Below, in pieces: positions 17,634-25,443 of a stretch of DNA of 64,000 bases. The number at the start of each line of letters is the position of its first letter. The stretch's first letter is position 1. A program made the translations under genes and the position numbers. The stretch comes from Paraburkholderia mimosarum LMG 23256 = NBRC 106338 (GTDB lineage: Bacteria > Pseudomonadota > Gammaproteobacteria > Burkholderiales > Burkholderiaceae). The DNA lies in assembly GCF_000739815.1 (NCBI RefSeq), contig NZ_BBJJ01000025.1, positions 1-64,000 on the forward strand, in the 5' to 3' direction. The notes beneath the pieces are model-generated. The model saw only the letters and a program-made list of their open reading frames with translations. It was not told the origin of the DNA and did not search any database.

Positions 17634-19202
17634 ATGAACCTCAACATCGAACATGCTCTCGCGACTGCCCAACAGCACTGCGCGGCCGGGCGATTCGACG
17701 ATGCATCGACACTGCTGCACACGATTCTGGCGAACGTTCCGGATCACGGCGAAGCGCTCGAGGGCCTCGGTTACATCGCCGCCGGACAGGGCGATCATGC
17801 CCGCGCGGCCGACTATCTGATACGGGCAGCGGCGCACCTGTCCATGTCCGCCGAGCAGATGCACTTCGCCGCCAAGGTCTGCCAGGCGGCGCAGCGCCAC
17901 GAAGACGCCATAGCGCTATTCGAGCGCTGTCTCGCCGGATCCCCTGGCCATGTAGCCTCGATGCACGGCGCCGCGATGTCGCTGATACAACTCGGTGAAC
18001 ACGAGCGCGCACGCGAGCTGCTGGTGCGACTGTGCAAGATCCAGCCGCAATCGGCCGAGGCGCAATACAACCTGGGCACGCTGCTCGGGACGATGGAGCG
18101 CCACCAGGACGAAATGGATGCCTATCGCCGGGCAATCGCAATCAATCCGCGTTTCGTGCGCGCGTACGTCAATCTCGGGGTCGCGCTGCGCGATCTGGGG
18201 CGCTTCGACGAGGCGCTGCTTCAATTCAAGAAAGCGCTCGCGCTCGATCCGAACGATGCCGGCGCGCGCACCAATCGTGCCCAGACCAATCTGCTGCTGG
18301 GGGAATTCGAACACGGCTGGCGCGAATACGAATGGCGTTGGCGCGACGGGACGCAAACCCACGGTTTTCCGCCGGGTACGCAATGGACTGGCGCTCAACC
18401 GGTAGCCGGCAAGACGATTTTCGTTCATCACGAGCAAGGGCTCGGTGACACGCTGCAATTCGTGCGCTTCGTGGATCGACTCGGTGCGGCCGGCGCTCGC
18501 GTCGTGCTGCGCGTTCAGGATGTGCTGCTGCCGCTTCTCGAGGATTATCCTGGTGCGGCCGAAGTCATTGGCGAGCGCGCGGAGGTGCCGCGTTTCGACT
18601 ACCACATCCCACTGCTGAGCCTGCCGTTTGCGCTCAAGGCTCGGGCAACCGACCTCGGGGTGCCAGGTGCTTATCTGCACGCCGATGCGGCGCTCGCGTC
18701 GCAGTGGGACGATGTGTTAGCGGGCGTTGGCAGGCGGCCCAGGATCGGGATCGTCTGGTCGGGCAGCCGGACGCATCTGAACGATCGCAAACGGTCGATG
18801 GCGCTCGATCAACTGATGCCGTTGCTCGATGCCAACGCGGATTGCTTCGCGCTGCAACCGGATGTCCGCGAAAGGGATCGCGCGGCCCTCGCGCAGCTCG
18901 ATCAGCGCGGGGTGCTGCGCGATGTTTCGGCGCGGCTCACCACGTTCGCCGAGACCGCTGCGCTGATCGCGCGCCTCGACCTCGTCATCAGCGTCGATAC
19001 GGCTGTCGCGCATCTGGCTGGGGCGCTCGGGAAGCCAGTATGGATTGCCTTGCCGTTCATGCCGGACTGGCGGTGGCAACTGGAGCGAAGCGATAGTCCC
19101 TGGTATGCGCAGGCGCGGCTATTCCGGCAGCCGGCGCAAGGCGACTGGGCGGCCGTGGTCGCCGCGTTGCGCGCCGCGATCGACGGCTTGCGGGGCGCCT
19201 GA
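17634..19202 (+). CDS. TPR-repeat protein fused to a glycosyltransferase-9-like domain
   Basis: Protein of 522 aa. About 1-215 is a run of tetratricopeptide repeats (for example AEAQYNLGTLLGTMERHQDE and AYVNLGVALRDLGRFDEALL). About 230-515 is a heptosyltransferase/GT9-like domain with HHEQGLGDTLQFVRF and the nucleotide-binding IGIVWSGS and ISVDTAVAHLAGALGKPVW. This architecture is common in beta-proteobacteria and is thought to modify surface or protein glycans; the acceptor is unknown. The start at 17634 is chosen because the TPR repeats begin there; the 98 in-frame codons upstream are low-quality Arg/Pro-rich sequence. No strong ribosome site is seen. Confidence 0.85.
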   Translation: MNLNIEHALATAQQHCAAGRFDDASTLLHTILANVPDHGEALEGLGYIAAGQGDHARAADYLIRAAAHLSMSAEQMHFAAKVCQAAQRHEDAIALFERCLAGSPGHVASMHGAAMSLIQLGEHERARELLVRLCKIQPQSAEAQYNLGTLLGTMERHQDEMDAYRRAIAINPRFVRAYVNLGVALRDLGRFDEALLQFKKALALDPNDAGARTNRAQTNLLLGEFEHGWREYEWRWRDGTQTHGFPPGTQWTGAQPVAGKTIFVHHEQGLGDTLQFVRFVDRLGAAGARVVLRVQDVLLPLLEDYPGAAEVIGERAEVPRFDYHIPLLSLPFALKARATDLGVPGAYLHADAALASQWDDVLAGVGRRPRIGIVWSGSRTHLNDRKRSMALDQLMPLLDANADCFALQPDVRERDRAALAQLDQRGVLRDVSARLTTFAETAALIARLDLVISVDTAVAHLAGALGKPVWIALPFMPDWRWQLERSDSPWYAQARLFRQPAQGDWAAVVAALRAAIDGLRGA

Positions 19203-19442
19203 GCCGCACCCGGCGACGATGGGCGCAGCGGTTGTCATCGCGATCGATAGCTTGGAAATGCCGGCCGGCCGCCTGTTCATATCCCTCCGATTGTTCGGCT
19301 GATCTTGCCAGTCAATTCGCGCCAGGCCGCTTTATCCGGCCGGCGCGGACCTCTACATTCACACTCAACGCCGGCCGATTGCCTCGTGCAAGTCCAGACG
19401 CCGGTTTCAATCGATGATGCAACTTACGTTGAGGTGAACAGA

Positions 19443-20189
19443 ATGGGCAAGCTTTCAGGAAAGGTGGCCGTTGTCACGGGCGCGTCGAAAGGCATCGGCG
19501 CCGGCATTGCGAAGGCGCTCGCGGCAGAAGGGGCTTCGGTGGTCGTGAACTACGCGAGCAGCAAGGCAGGCGCCGATGCGGTCGTGTCCGCGATCACCGC
19601 GGCCGGCGGCAAGGCGGTTTCCGTAGGCGGCGACGTGTCGAAGGCCGCCGACGCGCAAGGCATCGTCGACACGGCGATCGAAACTTACGGTCGCCTCGAC
19701 ATCCTGGTGAACAACTCCGGCGTCTACGAGTTCGCGCCGATCGAGGAGTTCACGGAGGCGCAATACCGCAGGCAGTTCGACACGAACGTGCTTGGCGTCC
19801 TGCTCACCACGCAGGCGGCGGTCAAGCATCTCGGCGAGGGCGCGAGCATCATCAACGTCAGCTCGGTCGTGACGACGATCACCCCGCCGACTACCGCTGT
19901 GTATAGCGGCACGAAGGGCGCGGTGGATGCGATCACCGGTGTGCTCGCACGCGAGCTGGGGCCGAGGAAAATCCGCGTGAACGCGATCAATCCCGGCGTG
20001 ATCGTGACCGAGGGTGCGCAAAGTGTCGGGGTCATCGGTTCGGACTTCGAGACCCATGCAATCAGCCAGACGCCGCTCGGCCGCGTGGGGCAGCCGGACG
20101 ATATCGCGTCGGCCGTGGTTTTCCTCGCATCGGACGATGCGAGATGGCTCACGGGCGAACGTATCGTCGCGAGCGGAGGCATGCGTTAA
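19443..20189 (+). CDS. Short-chain dehydrogenase/reductase (FabG-like, classical SDR)
   Basis: NAD(P)-dependent oxidoreductase of 248 aa with the Rossmann motif TGASKGIGAGIA, NNSGVYE, catalytic Ser in INVSSVV and the YSGTKGA Tyr/Lys pair, and the C-terminal WLTGERIVASGGMR. Substrate is unknown; relatives reduce 3-oxoacyl groups, sugars or aromatic alcohols. GAGGTG lies 6 nt before the start at 19443. It stands alone and is followed by a strong hairpin terminator at 20221. Confidence 0.93.
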   Translation: MGKLSGKVAVVTGASKGIGAGIAKALAAEGASVVVNYASSKAGADAVVSAITAAGGKAVSVGGDVSKAADAQGIVDTAIETYGRLDILVNNSGVYEFAPIEEFTEAQYRRQFDTNVLGVLLTTQAAVKHLGEGASIINVSSVVTTITPPTTAVYSGTKGAVDAITGVLARELGPRKIRVNAINPGVIVTEGAQSVGVIGSDFETHAISQTPLGRVGQPDDIASAVVFLASDDARWLTGERIVASGGMR

Positions 20190-20220
20190 GGCGGGTTGAC
20201 GATCGACCTGCTTCGGGTTG

Positions 20221-20259
20221 AACGGGCACGTTCGGCGACCGCCGCCGAACGTGCCCGTT
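20221..20259 (+). terminator. Long perfect hairpin after the SDR gene
   Basis: A 17-bp perfect stem (20221-20237 pairing with 20243-20259) closes a 5-nt loop, starting 31 bp after the SDR stop. The right arm ends in GTT and the left begins AAC, followed by few T, so it can act as an intrinsic terminator in either direction though the T-run is poor. Confidence 0.6.
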
Positions 20260-20433
20260 TGCGTTGAATCTGTGCAAACCACCGTCCAGGTGCTCCTTTC
20301 TGGTTGGCCGAAGCCTCCGCTAGTCGCGCGTGGAAAGCATCCGGCGCGTCGGCAAATCAGCAAGCGGCGCCGCGGATCGCGCGTTACAGGGGATAATGTG
20401 CCGCATGAGATCGACCTGAGGAACGGAGAACGC

Positions 20434-21675
20434 ATGGCAAAGCAAGGATTCACCACCGGTATCGTCCACAGCGACAGAATCGCGGGCGCGGAGCACGGCA
20501 GCCTCCGGCAGCCGATTCATACGTCCGTACAGTATGGTTTCGAGCGCGTCGAGGATCTGATCGGCGTGTTTCAAGGCACGAAGAAAGGCGGCTTCAACTA
20601 CGCGCGCCAGGGCACCCCCACGACGGCCGCGCTCGAGCGCAAGATCACCGCCCTGGAAGAAGGCACCGGAACCATCTGCTTCAGCACGGGCATGGCGGCT
20701 ATCACGGCGACGTTCCTCACGCTGCTGCGCGCGGGCGATCATCTCGTATCGAGCCGTTATGTGTTCGGCAACACCAACAGCCTGTTCGGCACGCTGCGCA
20801 CGCTTGGCATCGAGGTCACGACCGTTGATGCGAGCGACGCCGAAAACGTGAAGAACGCGATCCGGCCGAATACGCGCATGGTGTTCGTCGAAACCATCGC
20901 GAATCCGGGCACGCAGATTCCCGACCTGCAGGGCATCGGCAACGCCTGTCGTGAGCGCGGCATTGCGTACGTCGTCGACAACACGATCACATCGCCCGCG
21001 TTGTTCAAGCCGAAGGCGGTCGGCGCGAGCCTCGTCATCAACTCGTTGACGAAGACCATCGCGGGCCACGGCGCCGCACTCGGCGGCGCGGTGACCGATA
21101 CGGGCCTGTTCGACTGGAGCGCGTATCCGAACATCGCCGATGCCTATCGGCAAACGGCGGCAAAGGATCAGGGGCTCATGCAGATTCGCAAGAAAGGCCT
21201 GCGGGACATGGGGGCGTCGCTGTCGTCCGAGCAGGCGCACTCGATCGCGATGGGCGCGGAAACCCTCGCCTTGCGCGTGAAGCAAAGCAGCGACAATGCG
21301 CTCGCACTCGCGCAGTTTCTCGAAGGGCACGACGCGATCGGCAAGGTGTTCTATCCGGGCCTGAAAAGCCATCCGCAATACGAAGTCGCGCAGGCGCTGT
21401 TCAAAGGCGCGTCATGGCTGCTGTCGTTCGAATTGCGCAACGCTCAGCGCATGATCGATGTCGTCAACGCGCTCAAGCTGCCGATCAAGGCGACGGGGCT
21501 CGGCGACACACGCACGCTCATCATTCCCGTCGCGCCGACGATCTTTTTCGAAGCCGGTGCAGAAACACGCAAGGCGATGGGCATATCCGACGGGATGCTG
21601 CGGCTGTCCGTCGGCATCGAGGAAATCGACGACCTGCTCGAGGACTTCTCGCAAGCGCTGAAGCTTGCTGCCTGA
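20434..21675 (+). CDS. Cystathionine gamma-synthase family PLP enzyme (trans-sulfuration type)
   Basis: PLP-dependent enzyme of 413 aa of the Cys/Met metabolism family. Seen are HGSLRQPIHTSVQYGF near the N-terminus, the cofactor-contacting YARQGTPTTAALE and FSTGMAAITATFL, Asp in YVVDNTITSP, and the Schiff-base Lys in NSLTKTIAGHG. The C-terminal GDTRTLIIPVAPT and LRLSVGIEEIDDLLEDF are typical. It may be a cystathionine synthase or lyase, O-acetylhomoserine sulfhydrylase or methionine gamma-lyase; the sequence alone does not settle this. GGAG lies 5 nt before ATG 20434. Confidence 0.9.
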   Translation: MAKQGFTTGIVHSDRIAGAEHGSLRQPIHTSVQYGFERVEDLIGVFQGTKKGGFNYARQGTPTTAALERKITALEEGTGTICFSTGMAAITATFLTLLRAGDHLVSSRYVFGNTNSLFGTLRTLGIEVTTVDASDAENVKNAIRPNTRMVFVETIANPGTQIPDLQGIGNACRERGIAYVVDNTITSPALFKPKAVGASLVINSLTKTIAGHGAALGGAVTDTGLFDWSAYPNIADAYRQTAAKDQGLMQIRKKGLRDMGASLSSEQAHSIAMGAETLALRVKQSSDNALALAQFLEGHDAIGKVFYPGLKSHPQYEVAQALFKGASWLLSFELRNAQRMIDVVNALKLPIKATGLGDTRTLIIPVAPTIFFEAGAETRKAMGISDGMLRLSVGIEEIDDLLEDFSQALKLAA

Positions 21676-21769
21676 CGCGCGGATCTTCGCCAGGTGAATG
21701 GGGCGAGCGCGTCGAACGATATCGGCGCGCTCGAAGTGCGAACCGGCGCACATCCGCCCAACGCCGGTT

Positions 21770-22099
21770 TCAGGCTACGACAAAAATCACCGCCCCGACT
21801 TCGCCCACCTGACTGAACAGTCGGACGAATCGATAGGTCTGCGCCTGTATCGTCATTTCGTTGAGGCCCGACCGGGTGCTCTCGAGTATCGCCCGTACGA
21901 CGGATTCCGGAACTGCCCCGAGGTGCGCCCAGTCTTCCTGGGACTCGGCGGGGTCGCCCAGATGGACCTCGCTTCTCCCGTTCTTCGCGCGCACGAAGAT
22001 CAGGCTGCCGCCCTTGTCCAGCGCAAGTTCGAGGTACTCCGACAAGGTTGCCAACGCTTCCGCGTCGACATCGAGGGCTTCACGTGAGTTCGCAGTCAT
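21770..22099 (-). CDS. Small protein of unknown function
   Basis: Protein of 109 aa, mostly acidic and soluble, with no signal peptide or membrane segment. The middle has a short beta-rich stretch (GSLIFVRAKNGRSEVHLGD) and the C-terminus ends in hydrophobic VGAVIFVVA. I do not recognise a family. It is read towards the PLP enzyme and lies 80 bp after the DnaJ-domain gene on the same strand, so the two may be co-transcribed. Coding nature rests on the open frame and its normal composition. Confidence 0.6.
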   Translation of the reverse strand: MTANSREALDVDAEALATLSEYLELALDKGGSLIFVRAKNGRSEVHLGDPAESQEDWAHLGAVPESVVRAILESTRSGLNEMTIQAQTYRFVRLFSQVGEVGAVIFVVA

Positions 22100-22179
22100 A
22101 GGTCGCCACGCTGGTTGCGGTTTTACCCCTTATCGTACCCCTGCTCCTGCGATATGTGGCCGGGAGTGGCACGGCCAAC

Positions 22180-22812
22180 TCAGTGGTGCAATCCAAACAT
22201 ACTGTGCCAGATCGCGCTGAAGAGGTTCGCTTGCGGGCGATCGCCGGATTTCGCGGACTCGTCGTTGCCCGCATCTCCGGGTTTCGAATGTGCGCCTGGC
22301 TCCGCGCCATTGCGCGCCGTGGCGCTGTCCGCCGGTTGGGACGCCGCGGTCTTGCGCGACCCGGTCTGTAGCGACCCGGTCTGGCGCGACAAATGCAATT
22401 CGACCGCGCCATCGGCAATGCGCGCAGCCAGTTCGGACTCGCAGTCGCCGCCGAGCAGCACACCGAATACGACGTCACGGTTGTAGCCCTGCTCGGCGAA
22501 GCGCATTGCCAGGCTGACATGGCGCGCGTACTCCGCCTGGCGTGCTGCCTCCTCCTCGCGCGCCGCTTCTTCGCGCTCACGGACGAGGCGCCCCATTTCC
22601 TCGGCATAGACGGCGTCGTAGACACGGCGCTGCGGCGGGTCCGAGAGAATCGCGTATGCCTCCTTGATCTCCTGGAATTGCGCATGTGCGGCGGCTTCGC
22701 GTCCCATATTGCGGTCGGGATGCGCTTTCATCGCGGCCCTGCGGTAGGCCCGCTTGATTTCCTCGTCGCTCGCGTCGTCGCGCACGCCCAGCAGGTCATA
22801 CAAGGTCGCCAT
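22180..22812 (-). CDS. J-domain protein (DnaJ-like co-chaperone)
   Basis: Protein of 210 aa with an N-terminal J domain at about 2-65, including YDLLGVRDDASDEEIKRAYR and the HPD motif in KAHPDRN that stimulates DnaK ATPase. A charged helical stretch rich in Glu/Arg follows (about 75-105), then a linker rich in Ser, Ala and Gly. It lacks the zinc-finger and client-binding domains of DnaJ, so it is a specialised type. The start at 22812 is chosen because the J domain begins directly; the 54 in-frame codons before it show no similarity. Confidence 0.88.
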   Translation of the reverse strand: MATLYDLLGVRDDASDEEIKRAYRRAAMKAHPDRNMGREAAAHAQFQEIKEAYAILSDPPQRRVYDAVYAEEMGRLVREREEAAREEEAARQAEYARHVSLAMRFAEQGYNRDVVFGVLLGGDCESELAARIADGAVELHLSRQTGSLQTGSRKTAASQPADSATARNGAEPGAHSKPGDAGNDESAKSGDRPQANLFSAIWHSMFGLHH

Positions 22813-23210
22813 GGTTCGCAAAGATTGAAGTGGAATCGGGTCGATCGTAGCATGGCGCGCGAAGGCATGAATTACCAAAATCGTGGCGCACAATCCTAAA
22901 TGCGCAGTTCGCGTTTGCCGTATTGTGCTATTCGAAGCCATCAATCCTGTACTGACGATATGTCGTGTGAACAATCCACGGCATGGACGTCGGGCCGAGA
23001 CAGGGTTCTTTGCCGCGCTACGCGGGATGAAGCAAGCATGATGCGTCGGTAACGAGCCGTATCTGCCCAGTCATCGTGGCCACGCCTGCACGCCAGAGCC
23101 TTCGGCCAGCACAAACTGATTTCTGGCCGGATAGCCGTTGCATGAGGCGCTTGCCCGCCACGCACGGATCACCAGGCGAAATTATTTTCATCATATCCTT
23201 AGGATCTCTT
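22813..23210. promoter_or_regulatory. 398-bp divergent control region, dnaJ-like / phaJ
   Basis: Holds the promoters of the J-domain gene and of phaJ-phaC. The last 40 bp before phaJ are AT-rich (ATTATTTTCATCATATCC), with AGGAT as ribosome site at 23201. No clear regulator site or additional gene was found. Confidence 0.45.
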
Positions 23211-23699
23211 ATGAATGACATTGCAGGATACGACTTCGAAGACCTGGCACCGGGCATGAGTGCGAGCTTCGCAAAGACGATTACCGATGCGGACATCGTG
23301 CTGTTTGCCGGCGCATCGGGAGACAACAACGCGGTGCACATCGACGATGAGTTTTCGCGCAATACGCCTTTCAAGGGGCGCATCGCGCACGGCATGCTGA
23401 CGGCGAGTTTCATTTCCGCGGCAATCGCCGGCCGACTGCCCGGCCCCGGCACGATTTATCTCGGACAGAGCCTGCGCTTCAAGGCGCCGGTGAGGCCGGG
23501 CGATACCGTTACGGCAACCGTGACGGTGCGGGAACTGATTCCCGGCAAGCGCCGCGTCGTGCTGGACACCGTCTGCACGGTGCGCGGCAAGGTCGTCATC
23601 GAAGGCGACGCGCTCGTCATGCCGACGTCACGCGCAGATCGCAACATTAGCGAACATTCAGCAAGCGAACTCGCGACGGCGGATCTGGAGGGCCAATGA
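23211..23699 (+). CDS. phaJ: (R)-specific enoyl-CoA hydratase, MaoC/PhaJ type
   Basis: Hot-dog fold hydratase of 162 aa that turns trans-2-enoyl-CoA from beta-oxidation into (R)-3-hydroxyacyl-CoA for PHA synthesis. The catalytic Asp/His lie in SGDNNAVHIDDEF, followed by FKGRIAHGMLTASFISAA and LGQSLRFKAPVRPGDTV. Its stop overlaps the start of phaC as ATGA, which supports the PHA role over other MaoC functions. The start is ATG 23211, after AGGAT; the in-frame ATG at 23076 would add a non-homologous stretch. Confidence 0.9.
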   Translation: MNDIAGYDFEDLAPGMSASFAKTITDADIVLFAGASGDNNAVHIDDEFSRNTPFKGRIAHGMLTASFISAAIAGRLPGPGTIYLGQSLRFKAPVRPGDTVTATVTVRELIPGKRRVVLDTVCTVRGKVVIEGDALVMPTSRADRNISEHSASELATADLEGQ

Positions 23700-25417
23700 G
23701 CAATCACTTCAACATGCCAGACGAGGTCATCCACGGATTCTCCCGCTCGGCGAAAGATTTCATGAGCGCGTTGGCCGGCGTCCCCAAGGCCACGGCCGTC
23801 GCGCCGGCAATCCTGCACCAGGCCGGCACGCGCTACTGGGGGCAGCAGTGGAACTTGTGGACGAGCATGCTGAACGGTTCTTCGGACGCGCAGACCGTCG
23901 AAGGCCAGGCGAGCCGCGATCAACGGTTCCGGGCCGACGAGTGGAGCAGCAACCGCTGGTACAGCCTGCTCAGGCAGAGCTATGTTGCCAATGCCGATTT
24001 GCTCGAGGAGCTGGTCGGCGCGACCGCGTACGGAGAGAGCGACAAGCACCGGCTGCGCTTTTTCATGCGCCAGTTCATCGATGCGGCCAGCCCCACGAAT
24101 TGCGCCGCGACGAATCCGGAAGCGATACGGGCAGCCATCGAGTCGAACGGCGAGAGCCTTCGCACCGGCATGAGCAACCTGCTCGGGGACCTCGCGCGCG
24201 GAACGATTACGATCACCGACGAGGCCGCCTTCGAGGTCGGTCATAACGTTGCTGCATCCGAAGGCGCGGTCGTCTTCGAGAACGACCTGTTCCAGCTGAT
24301 CCAGTACACCCCGCTGACCACGCACGTGGCGAAGCGCCCCTTGCTGATCGTGCCGCCTTGCATCAACAAGTTCTACATTCTCGACCTTCAGCCGGACAAC
24401 TCCTTTGTCCGCTTCGCCGTCGAGCAGGGACAAACGGTGTTCATGATGTCGTGGCGCAACGCCGACGCCGAGACGGCACAGACCACCTGGGATGACTATC
24501 TGGAAACCGGCGTGACGGAGGCGATCGATACCACGCTTGCCATCACCGGTGCGGACAAGGTCAATACCATTGGCTGGTGTGTCGGCGGCACGATCCTCTC
24601 CTCGGCGCTTGCCGTGATCCGCGCGCGCGAAGAAGACAAGGTCGCGAGCCTGACGCTGCTGACGACCATGCTCGACTTCACCGACCCAGGCGATCTGGGC
24701 GTGTTCATCGACGAGCAGACCGTGGTGCAGCGCGAACTATCGTTAGGAAGCGGCGGAATCTATCCGGGCCGCGAACTGGGCTTCGTGTTCCAGATGCTGC
24801 GCGCCAACGATCTGATCTGGCCTTACGTCATCAACAACTATTTGAAGGGCAAAAGTCCCGCTGCGTTCGACCTGCTCTACTGGAATTCGGACAGCACCAA
24901 TCTGCCCGGCCCGATGTACGCCTGGTATCTGCGCAACATGTACCTCGAGAACAACCTGCGCGTGCCCGGAAAGCTCACGATGTGCGGCGTTCCGGTCGAC
25001 CTGGGCCGCGTCGATATGCCGGCCTATGTGCTCGCGACCCAGGACGATCACATCGTTCCGTGGCAATCGGCGTGGCGCAGCACACAACTGCTTGGCGGCG
25101 ACGTTCAGTTCGTGCTCGGGGCAAGCGGACACATCGCCGGCGTCATCAATCCGGCGACGAAGAACAAGCGGTGCTATTGGATCGACGGCGAGATCGACGG
25201 CGGGGCCGAGGGCGCTGCTACCGGCGATCATGAACGCGATGCCGATGAATGGTTCGCCTCAGCGCAGCGCGCGCCTGGAACCTGGTGGAATCACTGGATC
25301 GCGTGGCTGCAACCGCACGCAGGCGGAAAGGTCAAGGCGCGCGCGAAGCTGGGAAGCAGGCAGTTCCAGCCGATCGAGCCTGCACCCGGGCGTTACGTCA
25401 AGGCGCGTGCGGACTGA
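23696..25417 (+). CDS. phaC: Class I poly(3-hydroxyalkanoate) synthase
   Basis: Cytoplasmic, granule-bound polymerase of (R)-3-hydroxyacyl-CoA, 573 aa, the usual class I length. It has the N-terminal PhaC domain and an alpha/beta-hydrolase core with the modified lipase box GWCVGG (Cys295), Asp450 in ATQDDHIVPW and His479 in GASGHIAGV, which form the catalytic triad. ILDLQPDNSFVRFAVEQG is typical of the family. It is coupled by four-base overlap to phaJ and therefore draws on fatty acid oxidation. phaA, phaB and phaR are not in the window; the main phaCAB operon of such genomes usually lies elsewhere, so this may be a second synthase. Confidence 0.95.
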   Translation: MSNHFNMPDEVIHGFSRSAKDFMSALAGVPKATAVAPAILHQAGTRYWGQQWNLWTSMLNGSSDAQTVEGQASRDQRFRADEWSSNRWYSLLRQSYVANADLLEELVGATAYGESDKHRLRFFMRQFIDAASPTNCAATNPEAIRAAIESNGESLRTGMSNLLGDLARGTITITDEAAFEVGHNVAASEGAVVFENDLFQLIQYTPLTTHVAKRPLLIVPPCINKFYILDLQPDNSFVRFAVEQGQTVFMMSWRNADAETAQTTWDDYLETGVTEAIDTTLAITGADKVNTIGWCVGGTILSSALAVIRAREEDKVASLTLLTTMLDFTDPGDLGVFIDEQTVVQRELSLGSGGIYPGRELGFVFQMLRANDLIWPYVINNYLKGKSPAAFDLLYWNSDSTNLPGPMYAWYLRNMYLENNLRVPGKLTMCGVPVDLGRVDMPAYVLATQDDHIVPWQSAWRSTQLLGGDVQFVLGASGHIAGVINPATKNKRCYWIDGEIDGGAEGAATGDHERDADEWFASAQRAPGTWWNHWIAWLQPHAGGKVKARAKLGSRQFQPIEPAPGRYVKARAD

Positions 25418-25443
25418 GCGCGCACGCGTCGCTCACCCGCGGC

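Noticed and set aside
21704..21733. Inverted repeat CGAGCGCG / CGCGCTCG after the PLP enzyme gene
   Set aside because: Eight-base stem with a 14-nt loop and no T-run; too weak to call a terminator.
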